A stretch of DNA of 64,000 nt, taken from positions 260,342,044 through 260,406,043 of the forward strand of contig CM060708.1 of NCBI GenBank assembly GCA_030686995.1. Direction: 5' to 3'. Shown here piece by piece: positions 22,323 to 34,476 of this stretch; the stretch's first letter is position 1, and each line of letters starts with the position of its first letter. The notes under the pieces are model-generated. The model was given only the letters and a program-made list of their open reading frames with translations, was not told where the DNA came from and ran no database searches. Both the position numbers and the translations under genes were made by a program. This DNA is from Artemisia argyi. Lineage: Eukaryota; Streptophyta; Magnoliopsida; Asterales; Asteraceae.

Positions 22323-23435
22323 CTGCAAATCAAAAATTAACACGAACGAGAAGTTATGCTGTGTACCATACTGATATTGAACAAGGATGTAATAATGAGA
22401 TTACCCAAAAAAAACTATACAGAAACACACGTTTATTAAAATAAACGTCAACGCGCAAAATAAAATGTGAATTAAATGCTACGCTAATCCTACAGATGTG
22501 AAAATAATTTTCCTACGATCTAAAAGATAAAAGAAATTTTTTGAAAAAAGAAAATTAGAAATTTAATTAAAATTCTAATTAATATGAATTAAATAGTAAT
22601 TAACACTAATTAATTCAAAATAAATACTAAAACTAATCTAATAAATCTGAATTTTTTTTAACAAATACTTGAACTACTTACCAATCGGTGAAAAATCCTA
22701 GGGGGGGGGGGGGAGCACAGTGCAAATAAGCAGTTAAAAAAGCAAATAAAAAGCTGAAATTATAATAAGCAAAAGGAACTAATACTATAAATATTGAATG
22801 AAACTAAAAATAACAACAAAAACACTAGAGCTCCGATGGTGGGCATGGTTGCTTGTGTCTGTTGGTGTAGCCTGGTGACCCAGGTTCGATTTCCACCCAA
22901 TCCAAATTCTTTTTTTGCAACATTTTTTTGTTTTCAATTTGAACTACAATAAAAGCTAACTAATTTTAAAAAAAATCTTTTTCCAAACCCAACAAATAAG
23001 CTAGATAACAAGCTTATGCTTGATCAGAAAGCTTATAACCTTTTGAACCAAAGGAACCTAGCTAACTGTTAGAACAATTAAGTTACAACAAGCACACCAA
23101 GGTTACAAGAAGCTAACAAGTGACTGAGAACTAAACCTACCAAGCCAAAACCAAAATATAATCTACCAAATAAGCCGCTAATCAAAATTCAAAGAAAAAA
23201 AAAGACAGACTTAACAGTTAACAAAGCAAGAGTATGTAAACAAGGTTTCATAACTGATGCAAACCAAAACAGTCCAACAGGGGCTACTTTTGAAGCACAA
23301 ATTAAGCTCTAAGCTAGTAAGCTCAAGAAATTCAGAAACTGATCACATAAAGACAATATGACCAAGAACATGAATGCACAGTTATAGCTAATATGGAGCG
23401 TGTATGGGCTGCAAGGGGGTGATGAAGGATGGGTA
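22323..23435. other. AT-rich DNA with recurrent AATAAGC heptamer
   Basis: It begins with a CHS-intron-like acceptor (on the minus strand) and holds no ORF. AATAAGC occurs at 22725, 22764, 22995 and 23169. A G13 run lies at 22701-22713. The region is contiguous with 32826 onward once the LARD insertion is removed. Confidence 0.5.
22829..22925 (+). repeat. Possible tRNA-derived SINE head
   Basis: GGTTCGATTTCC fits the pol III B box, preceded by a weak A-box-like segment and followed by a T-rich tail. No cloverleaf with paired acceptor stem can be drawn, so it is not a tRNA gene. Confidence 0.3.
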
Positions 23436-23440
23436 TGCAA

Positions 23441-26400
23441 TGTAACAATTCACAATTTCAGGTTAATTACCATTCCCGGAAAAATTTCACTATTCACTTT
23501 TACTATTCATTTTTCCCGAAATTTTCCCGAAACTTGATTTTTGTTTCTTGGCCTCGTGTGATAAATCATTTCCATGGAAAATTAAAAGTTTAACTTTCAT
23601 AAGCTCATTTTCGTGAAAGTTATTAAGGAATTACACGTTTTAGGGTAAAACGTCATTCAGAAATTCTACGCACAACGAAACTCAACCGCGTTAAGTGACC
23701 CCGCATCAGAAAAATGTTTGACACACTCATGATTTATTTGAGAATTAATCGTGACTGAGAAAAACATGACCAAAATAAGCCTCGGCCGTGAAAAAACTGG
23801 AATTTTTAGTTTTTAAGCGTTTTTACTCAGCCGTAACCTTAGCCTATACCTGCACCGCATTTCTAAGACGATTTAAGTTTTCAACTTTTTAGAAAAAGTC
23901 AACATATTTTTCCCTCCTCCGCTGACCAAAAATCATCCCTTGATTTTATAAGTCATTCCTTGATTTTTAGGCTTACGGTTTGATGTTTAAAAGACATTTA
24001 ATACCAACCGACACTAGACTGAGCCCAGTCTAGACATTATAAGTCATTTTAAATCAATATTATCCTATTAGAAAAGTAACATTTTACTTTTCTCAATTTT
24101 ACGCAATATTCGTACATTTTACGTATTACGCGTTTTAGACCCGTGTTTCCAGTTTTAGCAGGGTTTTACCACCCAAATGGAACCTACCACTCATTTTATA
24201 TTTTATTATGGAACATATGGACATGTTTAACAATACTTTCAAATTCCATAATTTTACGATACCCGGTTTTACGTTTCGTGGCTTAACCATTTACGGTTAG
24301 CATTTTACGGAGCCAAAACATACTAGATATCTTGGATAATATCTTCCAAAGTCCAACCCTTCCTCCCCAAGCATTGCAAACCGCCACTAGGGGGGGGGGG
24401 GATTTACACTAGGTGTCTTGATCTCATGACTTAAGGCCTTAGATGTATACATGTGTTCACCTTGGTCTCCAAGGTGTTGACTAGTCCTAGTTTCTAACCT
24501 CCTCAAGCCCATATAAATACCCCCCTCCCCTTCCCTTGAACGCCACACACCACACCCCAAAACCATTCCATACTTAGTTTATTTCCTCTAAATTCTAGCA
24601 AGGTTCAAGTGCAAGTTCAAGATAGAAACCCTAGTTTGATCTTAGGTTATCAAAACACTTCCTTAACCTCATATACTTGGTGATTTCTCTTGAGTTTAAA
24701 TCTACTCAAGTCACCTCAACCTTCATCATCCATCTTTCAAGATTACAAGAGTAGAAAGATTGCATGAAGTGAAGTGGGTTGAAGCAAGTCTATCAAAGTC
24801 CTATCCTTACATGTTAACTTCCTTTCTTGTTTGAAAGCCAAAAGTTGTAAGCCAAACCCTAACATGCTTCTTGTTAAATAATCATGTTCATGTTATTTAC
24901 ATATTATTCTTGCTATATTATGTCTTGTAGTTATGTCCATGATGAATAAAAATGAGCAAAACAAGTTATTGTTATTGATTGTTAAAACAAGTTATTAAAA
25001 CAAGTAAACTAGTGATTTTCTTGGTAAGACCTGATCAAAATGGTAAAAATATGATATTGGATTATTACATATTGTAGTAGAGGACCTAACAAGGAAACCG
25101 TAGCAATTTGAACCACCTAAAACGAGTATACGAGTCAAAAGTTACGCCTATTTGAAGTTACCAACACTTTGCGGCAAAACTGCCTAAAAGGTTTCTGTTA
25201 CAGAAACTTTAAACACGCAAAAAGAGGCCTTTCTGGTCCGTTTCATGAAAAAGTTAAAACACGAAAGTTGTCCGGAATAACGTTTTCGTTTGGGAATAAA
25301 AAAACTCGAGCCTTGAAAACGCTTTCCGAGTGAGATATTTCTCAGTTTCTTAACAGCTATTTACATATATATAAGTCACTATATATTGATTATACTTTAA
25401 AAGGAACAAGAGGTCTTATGACCAATAATCAAGACCACCACCATGGCTAGAGCCAAGGTTGTGTCTCATGACCTTGGAACAAGGACCAAAGGTCATGGCT
25501 AGGCCATGACGAAATGACCATGTAAGCTTACTTAGGCGTAAACATGAAACAAGGAATTAGGCGATAACTTGAACAAACAATTTGGATCTGCTTCACTTAA
25601 AAAGGAACCATGAGATATTACAAAGAGATAATGGTCATACAAAACTTATGAAACTACCCCTAATAACAATCTTCATGTACTAATAAACTTTCCTAAGTTT
25701 ATTCAAATATCGGACATGTAACTTTTCGGATCAAAACTTATATATATATACTTTATCAACTACTACAATAGTAGGGAGCCTCATGTGAGGAGTTCATTAT
25801 GTAAGCCGTCGAGATGAGTTGTGGATTTACGAATTAAAGTGTCCTGGCTCCTCGAACGCTTACTAACATGACTTCTGAATTATGTCGGCCCGAACAGTAG
25901 TAAACGATATATAAACATACATGTTTCATGAATCATTTCTTTCAACGACTTACATTATACATCATACCACATCATGGACTAAGTGCAAGACATACATATA
26001 TTGGCATGTTTATGTTTCCTTAGACATTATTCCAAACCTAAGTTGCAACAATTATTCTAGGTTGCTCGTAGAAGTTCTTACGGCATATCCATCATTCTCA
26101 TTATACATCATCCAACTCAAGGTGAGTTCATAGCCCCACTTTCTATTGTTTAACTATTTTACAAACCCATGGGGGGAATACATGCTATTATTTTTCTACT
26201 CGAACACAATGCTTTCTACTGTATGCTATTCGACTATGTTTTATTATCACTAAGTAACATCCTTGCCAAACTAAGATCCCTTATTATGAACCATTTAATC
26301 ACTTGCGAGGGTTACTTGCAAGTGAGCGCGAATATTGTGAATAGGCCTATTGGGATTGACGAATCCCATTTGTTTTGACTAAGTTCAAACAAATGCATTA

Positions 26401-27022
26401 ATATTTGAGACATTAGGTATGACGGCAAAGTACCTACCAGGATAAATCTGCCGATCGATATTGGTACACGTTAACGTTTTGGTGTCATAAGCTTAGTGAA
26501 TTAATAACCTTTCCGGGCATATAACAACGTAGCCCATCTTTGTTTTCTAACTATGAGTGTGAGTCTATAGCTCACACTACGATTATTGTGTTCAAACGAT
26601 TTAACTACAAACACTACGATTATTGTGTTCAAACGATTTAACTACAAACACTACGATTATTGTGTTCAACGATTTAACTACCAACACATTGTGTTCAAAC
26701 ATTAAACAAACTCTATGAATATCACTCAACCTTTGTGTTGACCTCTCAAGCATGTATTTCAGGTTCATGACGATCAAGGATGGCACGGAAGGACACGGAT
26801 ACTCAAGAGTGCTATAAATTTTATTATCATTCAAAACTCATTTAAATTGTAAACATGGAACCATCTGGGACCTCATTTTGTAATCTCTGATATTTATATA
26901 ATTTGAATGATAAATCTTTTAAAACGACTCAATTGGAGTTCGTTTTCTATTATTGTGACCATTGTGCCGTCAAGTAACACCCAGTTCGAATTCCGCTGCA
27001 TCCATGAATTGGGGGTGTTACA
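23441..27022 (+). repeat. LARD 5' LTR
   Basis: Begins TGTAACAATT and ends GGGGGTGTTACA (inverted TGTAAC/GTTACA). It holds a TATA box at 24511 and about three copies of a 37-bp tandem repeat near 26576-26690. Short ORFs of 69-77 codons are the same in both LTRs, but nothing indicates they are coding. Confidence 0.95.
24511..24519 (+). promoter_or_regulatory. LARD 5' LTR TATA box
   Basis: ATATAAATA followed by a C-rich stretch (CCCCCCTCCCC). The same site is at 30272-30280 in the other LTR. About 2.5 kb of LTR follows it. Confidence 0.6.
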
Positions 27023-27025
27023 GAT

Positions 27026-27042
27026 TGGTACCAGAGCCATGG
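27026..27042 (+). other. LARD primer-binding site (initiator Met tRNA)
   Basis: TGGTACCAGAGCCATGG, three bases after the LTR end; it resembles the common TGGTATCAGAGC site. Confidence 0.85.
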
Positions 27043-27466
27043 TTATAGAGAAACGGGTCTAATTGAGACCTAAACTATAACTACAATTACAAGCAAAAAC
27101 ATTTTTATAGCCTTTTGCTCTCCGTGTCTTCCATCCTCCAGACGATTATGGACTTAGTAAGCATGTTATGCTACACAAACATATTAGTATATTCATATAT
27201 ACCCATTTTGAGCATTTCCCCATAGACATTTTTATGCTACATAAACATAATTGCATATTAATATATGTACCCTAAACATAATTGAGCATTTCCCCGTAAG
27301 CATTTTATACTACATGAACATATTAGTATATTGATATATAAACTCGGTTTATTTTCAATCATTTATCTAAACAATGGACTAAACATATCTGCGTATGCCT
27401 ATTCTAGGGCATTTCAACACAATCACATTCTCCCAATCATGTTCCTACTCCAACATTTTATGTCCA

Positions 27467-27645
27467 AGACATTGTAACTGATTGCAATGGTCTTTCCTAT
27501 TTCCAAGACATTGTATTATACAATGGTCTTAACCATTTCTCAAATGTTTTGAGTCACACAATGGTCTAACCTACTTCCCAGACATTGTGAATTGCACAAT
27601 GGTCTAACCTACTTCCGAGACATTGTGTTTTGTGCAATGGTCTCT
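27467..27645. repeat. 38-bp tandem repeat with internal inverted repeat
   Basis: Units start near 27467, 27506, 27543, 27580 and 27618. Each contains AGACATTGT and, about 10 nt later, ACAATGGTCT, which can pair as a hairpin. The third unit is degenerate. Confidence 0.8.
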
Positions 27646-29192
27646 AGAATTATTCCATCACATCATCAATATCATTTCATATGATATCAAAAACCCGTCA
27701 CAATCTATCGATTTCAAAACAAGAAATATGAAATTTCTAAAGGACAAACAAATCCATTACCTACAAAAGCTGAAGTTCAGCTCTACATTCATCAAAGTTT
27801 TCTTATGAAACCTTCATTATTAAAAGTTCGTGATCCTGGCCAAGTATGTTCTATTTTAGAACTACTTAAAACTTCCTTTCCATACGTACCTACCCTTACT
27901 ATCTTCTATGCAATGGAATATGAGAACATACGTTGCAAGTCTTGTATGAACGGGACTTGCAATTTAAGGGTTTGACATCGCCTTTGTTTAGTGGACAGTT
28001 TCCCGAAAGCAACGGACATATCACAAGTATACCTAATTTAGGTATTTGAAAATTTTATCGAACCTTGGCTAAGTATAGACTAGTCACCTATATTTAACCT
28101 AGGGACAGTGGAATATAGTCTGACTAACTATATTCGACTTAAACTTTTCAAATACTGAGAGTAGTTGTACTAGGGTTATGTTTAGGTTGATTTCCTACTT
28201 GAACTCGATAAACCACCAGAATACATTAAAACGATGCCTTACCACTCAGCGAAATCTTAACACCTTATTTGTATTATCTAATTTCATTCTTGAAAGTTTT
28301 CATTTATGAAATAATCCGAACTACTATCTTGGGATAGTTTTCAATTCTTCTCTTCATCCCGTAGAAGTACTATCCTGTTTAGGTCCTAAGGATACCATTC
28401 CATCATAAACCTTTAAAATCTCTTAAGATTTTTAAAGCAAACTCAACATCTATACCTAAGTGTATTAATGTTAAGCATACACTACACACTTTTGTTTATC
28501 AACATATCACATCCTTATCTTCACAACCGTTACAAACACAAGCTCATTAACAGATCTTGATGCACTTTTAAAGCTCAAATCATCCTTTGTTACACCACAA
28601 GTACCCTCATCAGCTTTACAAGATGGAATATTCATTTTGTACTTTTGCTACACCAGTATCATCTCGTAATACACTACCTTGTAACTCACTGGCTAAGTAT
28701 GAATGTTGGGTTGGGAATTCTTAAGTAGGATGATTTGTAATTATTTGAATGGATTGGGATGCCTTTTCATTTAAATAAAGAAATTGTAAATCACCGAACC
28801 ATAAGTTCATATTTCCCTATTTACATTGTTTGGGATGCCTCTCTATGTAAATAAAGAATTATAAACAACTGGGCTTATTAGTATCCGAAATAACATAAGT
28901 ATGAAGTCAATAAACACTAGGTACAACAACAGATTTCCAACTAGGCTATGATTGCAATTACTATCTCAATTCCTATTAATATTCGACTGCTATATCAATT
29001 TCCGTTGATATTCGACTATTACCATACCTTTCCTACATAAAAGTAAGCCTCATCCTACGCCATACACTGAAATGACAAATCAAATTACATCATCGGTAAT
29101 CCCAAACTTTAGTCCTCATAAGTAACCACACATCTTTATCGACACTACTCCAACATATAACACACATAGAACTTCGGGACGAAGTTCCCCGT

Positions 29193-29205
29193 AAGGGGTA
29201 GGGAC
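29193..29205 (+). other. LARD polypurine tract
   Basis: AAGGGGTAGGGAC directly before the 3' LTR start TGTAAC. The upstream phrase 'ttcgggacgaagtt' recalls the sequence before the 3' LTR in Tekay-type elements. Confidence 0.7.
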
Positions 29206-32200
29206 TGTAACAATTCACAATTTCAGGTTAATTACCATTCCCGGAAAAATTTCACTATTCACTTTTACTATTCATTTTTCCTGAAATTTTCCCGAAACTT
29301 GATTTTTGTTTCTTGGCCTCGTGTGATAAATCATTTCCATGGCAAATTAAAAGTTTAACTTTCATAAGCTCATTTTCGTGAAAGTTATTAAGGAATTACA
29401 CGTTTTAGGGTAAAACGTCATTCAGAAATTCTACGCACAACGAAACTCGACCGCGTTAAGTGACCCCGCATCAGAAAAATGTTTGACACACTCATGATTT
29501 ATTTGAGAATTAATCGTGACTGAGAAAAACATGACCAAAATAAGCCTCGGCCGTGAAAAAACTGGAATTTTTAGTTTTTAAGCGTTTTTACTCAGCCGTA
29601 ACCTTAGCCTATACCTGCACCGCATTTCTAAGACGATTTAAGTTTTCAACTTTTTAGAAAAAGTCAACATATTTTTCCCTCCTCCATTGACCAAAAATCA
29701 TCCCTTGATTTTATAAGTCATTCCTTGATTTTTAGGCTTACGGTTTGATGTTTAAAAGACATTTAATACCAACCGACACTAGACTGAGCCCAGTCTAGAC
29801 ATTATAAGTCATTTTAAATCAATATTATCCTATTATAAAAGTAACATTTTACTTTTCTCAATTTTACGCAATATTCGTACATTTTACGTATTACGCGTTT
29901 TAGACCCGTGTTTCCAGTTTTAGCAGGGTCTTAACACCCAAATGGAACCTACCACTTATTTTATATTTTATTATGGAACATATGGACATGTTTAACAATA
30001 CTTTCAAATTCCATAATTTTACGATACCCGGTTTTACGTTTTGTGGCTTAACCATTTACGGTTAGCATTTTACGGAGCCAAAACATACTAGATATCTTGG
30101 ATAATATCTTCCAAAGTCCAACCCTTCCTCCCCAAGCATTGCAAACCGCCACTAGGGGGGGGATTCACACTAGGTGTCTTGATCTCATGACTTAAGGCCT
30201 TAGATGTATACATGTGTTCACCTTGGTCTCCAAGGTGTTGACTAGTCCTAGTTTCTAACCTCCTCAAGCCCATATAAATACCCCCCTCCCCTTCCCTTGA
30301 ACGCCACACACCACACCCCAAAACCATTCCATACTTAGTTTATTTCCTCTAAATTCTAGCAAGGTTCAAGTGCAAGTTCAAGATAGAAACCCTAGTTTGA
30401 TCTTAGGTTATCAAAACACTTCCTTAACCTCATATACTTGGTGATTTCTCTTGAGTTTAAATCTACTCAAGTCACCTCAACCTTCATCATCCATCTTTCA
30501 AGATTACAAGAGTAGAAAGATTGCATGAAGTGAAGTGGGTTGAAGCAAGTCTATCAAAGTCCTATCCTTACATGTTAACTTCCTTTCTTGTTTGAAAGCC
30601 AAAAGTTGTAAGCCAAACCCTAACATGCTTCTTGTTAAATAATCATGTTCATGTTATTTACATATTATTCTTGCTATATTATGTCTTGTAGTTATGTCCA
30701 TGATGAATAAAAATGAGCAAAACAAGTTATTGTTATTGATTGTTAAAACAAGTTATTAAAACAAGTAAACTAGTGATTTTCTTGGTAAGACCTGATCAAA
30801 ATGGTAAAAATATGATATTGGATTATTACATATTGTAGTAGAGGACCTAACAAGGAAACCGTAGCAATTTGAACCACCTAAAACGAGTATACGAGTCAAA
30901 AGTTACGCCTATTTGAAGTTACCAACACTTTGCGGCAAAACTGCCTAAAAGGTTTCTGTTACAGAAACTTTAAACACGCAAAAAGAGGCCTTTCTGGTCC
31001 GTTTCATGAAAAAGTTAAAACACGAAAGTTGTCCGGAATAACGTTTTCGTTTGGGAATAAAAAAACTCGAGCCTTGAAAACGCTTTCCGAGTGAGATATT
31101 TCTCAGTTTCTTAACAGCTATTTACATATATATAAGTCACTATATATTGATTATACTTTAAAAGGAACAAGAGGTCTTATGACCAATAATCAAGACCACC
31201 ACCATGGCTAGAGCCAAGGTTGTGTCTCATGACCTTGGAACAAGGACCAAAGGTCATGGCTAGGCCATGACGAAATGACCATGTAAGCTTACTTAGGCGT
31301 AAACATGAAACAAGGAATTAGGCGATAACTTGAACAAACAATTTGGATCTGCTTCACTTAAAAAGGAACCATGAGATATTACAAAGAGATAATGGTCATA
31401 CAAAACTTATGAAACTACCCCTAATAACAATCTTCATGTACTAATAAACTTTCCTAAGTTTATTCAAATATCGGACATGTAACTTTTCGGATCAAAACTT
31501 ATATATATATACTTTATCAACTACTACAATAGTAGGGAGCCTCATGTGAGGAGTTCATTATGTAAGCCGTCGAGATGAGTTGTGGATTTACGAATTAAAG
31601 TGTCCTGGCTCCTCGAACGCTTACTAACATGACTTCTGAATTATGTCGGCCCGAACGGTAGTAAACGATATATAAACATACATGTTTCATGAATCATTTC
31701 TTTCAACGACTTACATTATACATCATACCACATCATGGACTAAGTGCAAGACATACATATATTGGCATGTTTATGTTTCCTTAGACATTATTCCAAACCT
31801 AAGTTGCAACAATTATTCTAGGTTGCTCGTAGAAGTTCTTACGGCATATCCATCATTCTCATTATACATCATCCAACTCAAGGTGAGTTCATAGCCCCAC
31901 TTTCTATTGTTTAACTATTTTACAAACCCATGGGGGGAATACATGCTATTATTTTTCTACTCGAACACAATGCTTTCTACTGTATGCTATTCGACTATGT
32001 TTTATTATCACTAAGTAACATCCTTGCCAAACTAAGATCCCTTATTATGAACCATTTAATCACTTGCGAGGGTTACTTGCAAGTGAGCGCGAATATTGTG
32101 AATAGGCCTATTGGGATTGACGAATCCCATTTGTTTTGACTAAGTTCAAACAAATGCATTAATATTTGAGACATTAGGTATGACGGCAAAGTACCTACCG

Positions 32201-32820
32201 GGATAAATCTGCCGATCGATATTGGTACATGTTAACGTTTTGGTGTCATAAGCTTAGTGAATTAATAACCTTTCCGGGCATATAACAACGTAGCCCATCT
32301 TTGTTTTCTAACTATGAGTGTGAGTCTATAGCTCACACTACGATTATTGTGTTCAAACGATTTAACTACAAACACTACGATTATTGTGTTCAAACGATTT
32401 AACTACAAACACTACGATTATTGTGTTCAAACGATTTAACTACAAACACTACAATTATTGTGTTCAACGATTTAACTACCAACACATTGTGTTCAAACAT
32501 TAAACAAACTCTATGAATATCACTCAACCTTTGTGTTGACCTCTCAAGCATGTATTTCAGGTTCATGACGATCAAGGATGGCACGGAAGGACACGGATAC
32601 TCAAGAGTGCTATAAATTTTATTATCATTCAAAACTCATTTAAATTGTAAACATGGAACCATCTGGGACCTCATTTTGTAATCTCTGATATTTATATAAT
32701 TTGAATGATAAATCTTTTAAAACGACTCAATTGGAGTTCGTTTTCTATTATTGTGACCATTGTACCGTCAAGTAACACCCAGTTCGAATTCCGCTGCATC
32801 CATGAATTGGGGGTGTTACA
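29206..32820 (+). repeat. LARD 3' LTR
   Basis: 3615 bp, TGTAAC...GTTACA. TATA box at 30272-30280. It has four copies of the 37-bp repeat near 32336-32480, one more than the 5' LTR, and a G8 run at about 30155 where the 5' LTR has G12. Confidence 0.95.
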
Positions 32821-32825
32821 TGCAA

Positions 32826-34476
32826 CCTGCAGCCTAAGGGGGGAAACAGTAAAAAAAAGGCACAATAGCAGGTCTAACAAGCTCTCAACCAGCTAATTTC
32901 AAGTTGGGTCAGGGGAAAACATGCAAGGGGAAATCAGGGGGTCTTAAATAGCACTATAGTGGTCAAAATAAGCAGTTGGAAAGCACAAATAAGCTCTAGG
33001 GTTACCATAGACCTGCTGAGGTGCAACAGCCTAGGGGGGCTACTTCGAAGGCTTGTACAGGCTTGTAAAAATAATCTAAAAATACAGGCATGCTAACAAG
33101 CTGGGAAATAAGCTATGGAACAAATTTCAGGGCAATTGGCTAAGAGATGAAAAAATGAAAAATACTTCCCTACGCCTGAGTGGACCTGATGCAACAGTTA
33201 GCGTAAATGGGTAAAAATGTGGTCATTGACCTGGAAACTAAACACATAAACTCAGAAACCTATAGTAATCTATTCTAAACATGTTTGGACTAATATGAAG
33301 CAAAATTAACAACAAATAAGGTCTAAACTAAGATCTACACTAACTAATATATGAAAACAGTTATAACAAAAAAAAATTGAAAAACTAAACAAGAAACTAT
33401 GAAACTACTGAAAATTGCTTGCACTTACTTCTAAACTACTAATAACAATCACCTAAAGCTGTTTTAAATTCGAAATTTTGGTAAAAACAAGTTTTGACTA
33501 CAGAAAAGTGTTGTGTCAAACACTACTTAAAGGGGTGGCTGTTTTGGAAGTTTAAAAGAAAAGCAAGTCTTCAGCTTACAATTTGAAAGACACACATGGA
33601 AAAAGTTTAAGGTGGACTAAATGAGCTTTTCTGAATCACTAATAAGCAAGTCTAAAGTCTAAATAAGCATAGGATAAAGCAGAAAATAAGCAGTTTAAAT
33701 GAGTATCCTAAGATAAGCTATTCTAAGCAAAGTTTCAACAATACTGCTAAGACAACTAGACCTATGATCAGTTACTACATGCTAAAACACAACTATTCAA
33801 ATCTAAACACCAAATAAGCAGGAAAATAAGCCAGAGCAGGGTAATAAGCTGAGTGAGAAAATTAATTTAATATCTGTAAAGAACTTGGAAAAAATTTGGA
33901 TACTTAAATTGAGAATTTCATTGATAAAACAAAGATTACAAGAAAACTAAAAATTTAAAAACAAGTAAAAGCTTAAAACCCTAACTGCCTTCAATGGCTA
34001 CATATCATAAAGTATTTATACTAATTTCAACTAGGGTTTCTTGATCCTGCTGTTGTGCTTTCTTTCTTAGTGGGAGAGCCTTGGATATCTTCTTGTGTTT
34101 CTTGTGCACAAATCCCAGTCGTTGAATCAACTTAGTAGTGATCTCAGCTTTCCATCTTGATTTGGCGCCCTTTTAAGTTGTGGATTGCCAGGGTGTCAAA
34201 GGTGTTAGGTATGGGATTGTGAGGGGTGATGGAGGATAGTGGGATGGAGCTTTTGAGGTATTAGGAGGGGGTTGAGTGTAGCAGGTGATGAAGTGGAGAA
34301 GGGGGAAGGTACGGTGGTTAATAGGAGGTTAGGGATGAAGTGGTTTGACCAAGGTTGACTGGTAAAAAGGGACGTTTTATTATCAAAGGTAATATGCTTG
34401 TTGGGCTGGTAGTGTGTTGTGTTTTGGGCTGGAAGGAAATGGGTCAGGGAATGGGGTATTTGGTGGTTAATAATAT
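32826..34476. other. AT-rich DNA with dense AATAAGC heptamers
   Basis: Continues the host sequence interrupted by the LARD. AATAAGC occurs at 32967, 32988, 33107, 33641, 33662, 33685, 33813, 33825 and 33843. Near 34015 the minus strand reads AGTATAAATA, a possible TATA box. No coding sequence is recognised. Confidence 0.45.

Larger units (their letters stand above)
27023..29205 (+). other. LARD internal region, non-coding
   Basis: After the primer site there is no recognisable gag or pol motif in any frame; the longest + ORF has 61 codons. Imperfect tandem duplications with 'catattagtatattNatatata' occur around 27163-27343, followed by the 38-bp array at 27467-27645. The region is AT-rich throughout. 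Confidence 0.8.
23436..32825 (+). mobile_element. Complete LARD (large non-coding LTR retrotransposon derivative)
   Basis: Two long LTRs (3582 and 3615 bp) flank a 2183-bp internal region with a Met-tRNA primer site and a purine tract. The 5-bp target duplication TGCAA is perfect at 23436-23440 and 32821-32825. No gag or pol coding is visible, so the element depends on proteins supplied in trans. The LTRs differ by about 16 substitutions and two indels by eye (a G-run of 12 versus 8 and one extra 37-bp repeat), which together account exactly for the 33-bp length difference. The LTR ends resemble those of the Tekay element at 58585-61568. Confidence 0.95.

Noticed and set aside
22829..22900. 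tRNA gene
   Set aside because: A B-box-like GGTTCGATTTCC is present but no cloverleaf with a paired acceptor stem can be drawn; at best a SINE head.
25921..26834. Short ORFs (70, 69, 77 codons) identical in both LARD LTRs
   Set aside because: Identity is explained by the LTRs being recent duplicates. No start context, promoter or family resemblance supports coding.
27467..27645. CRISPR-like array
   Set aside because: Repeats are adjacent without unique spacers, internally inverted, inside a plant LTR element.
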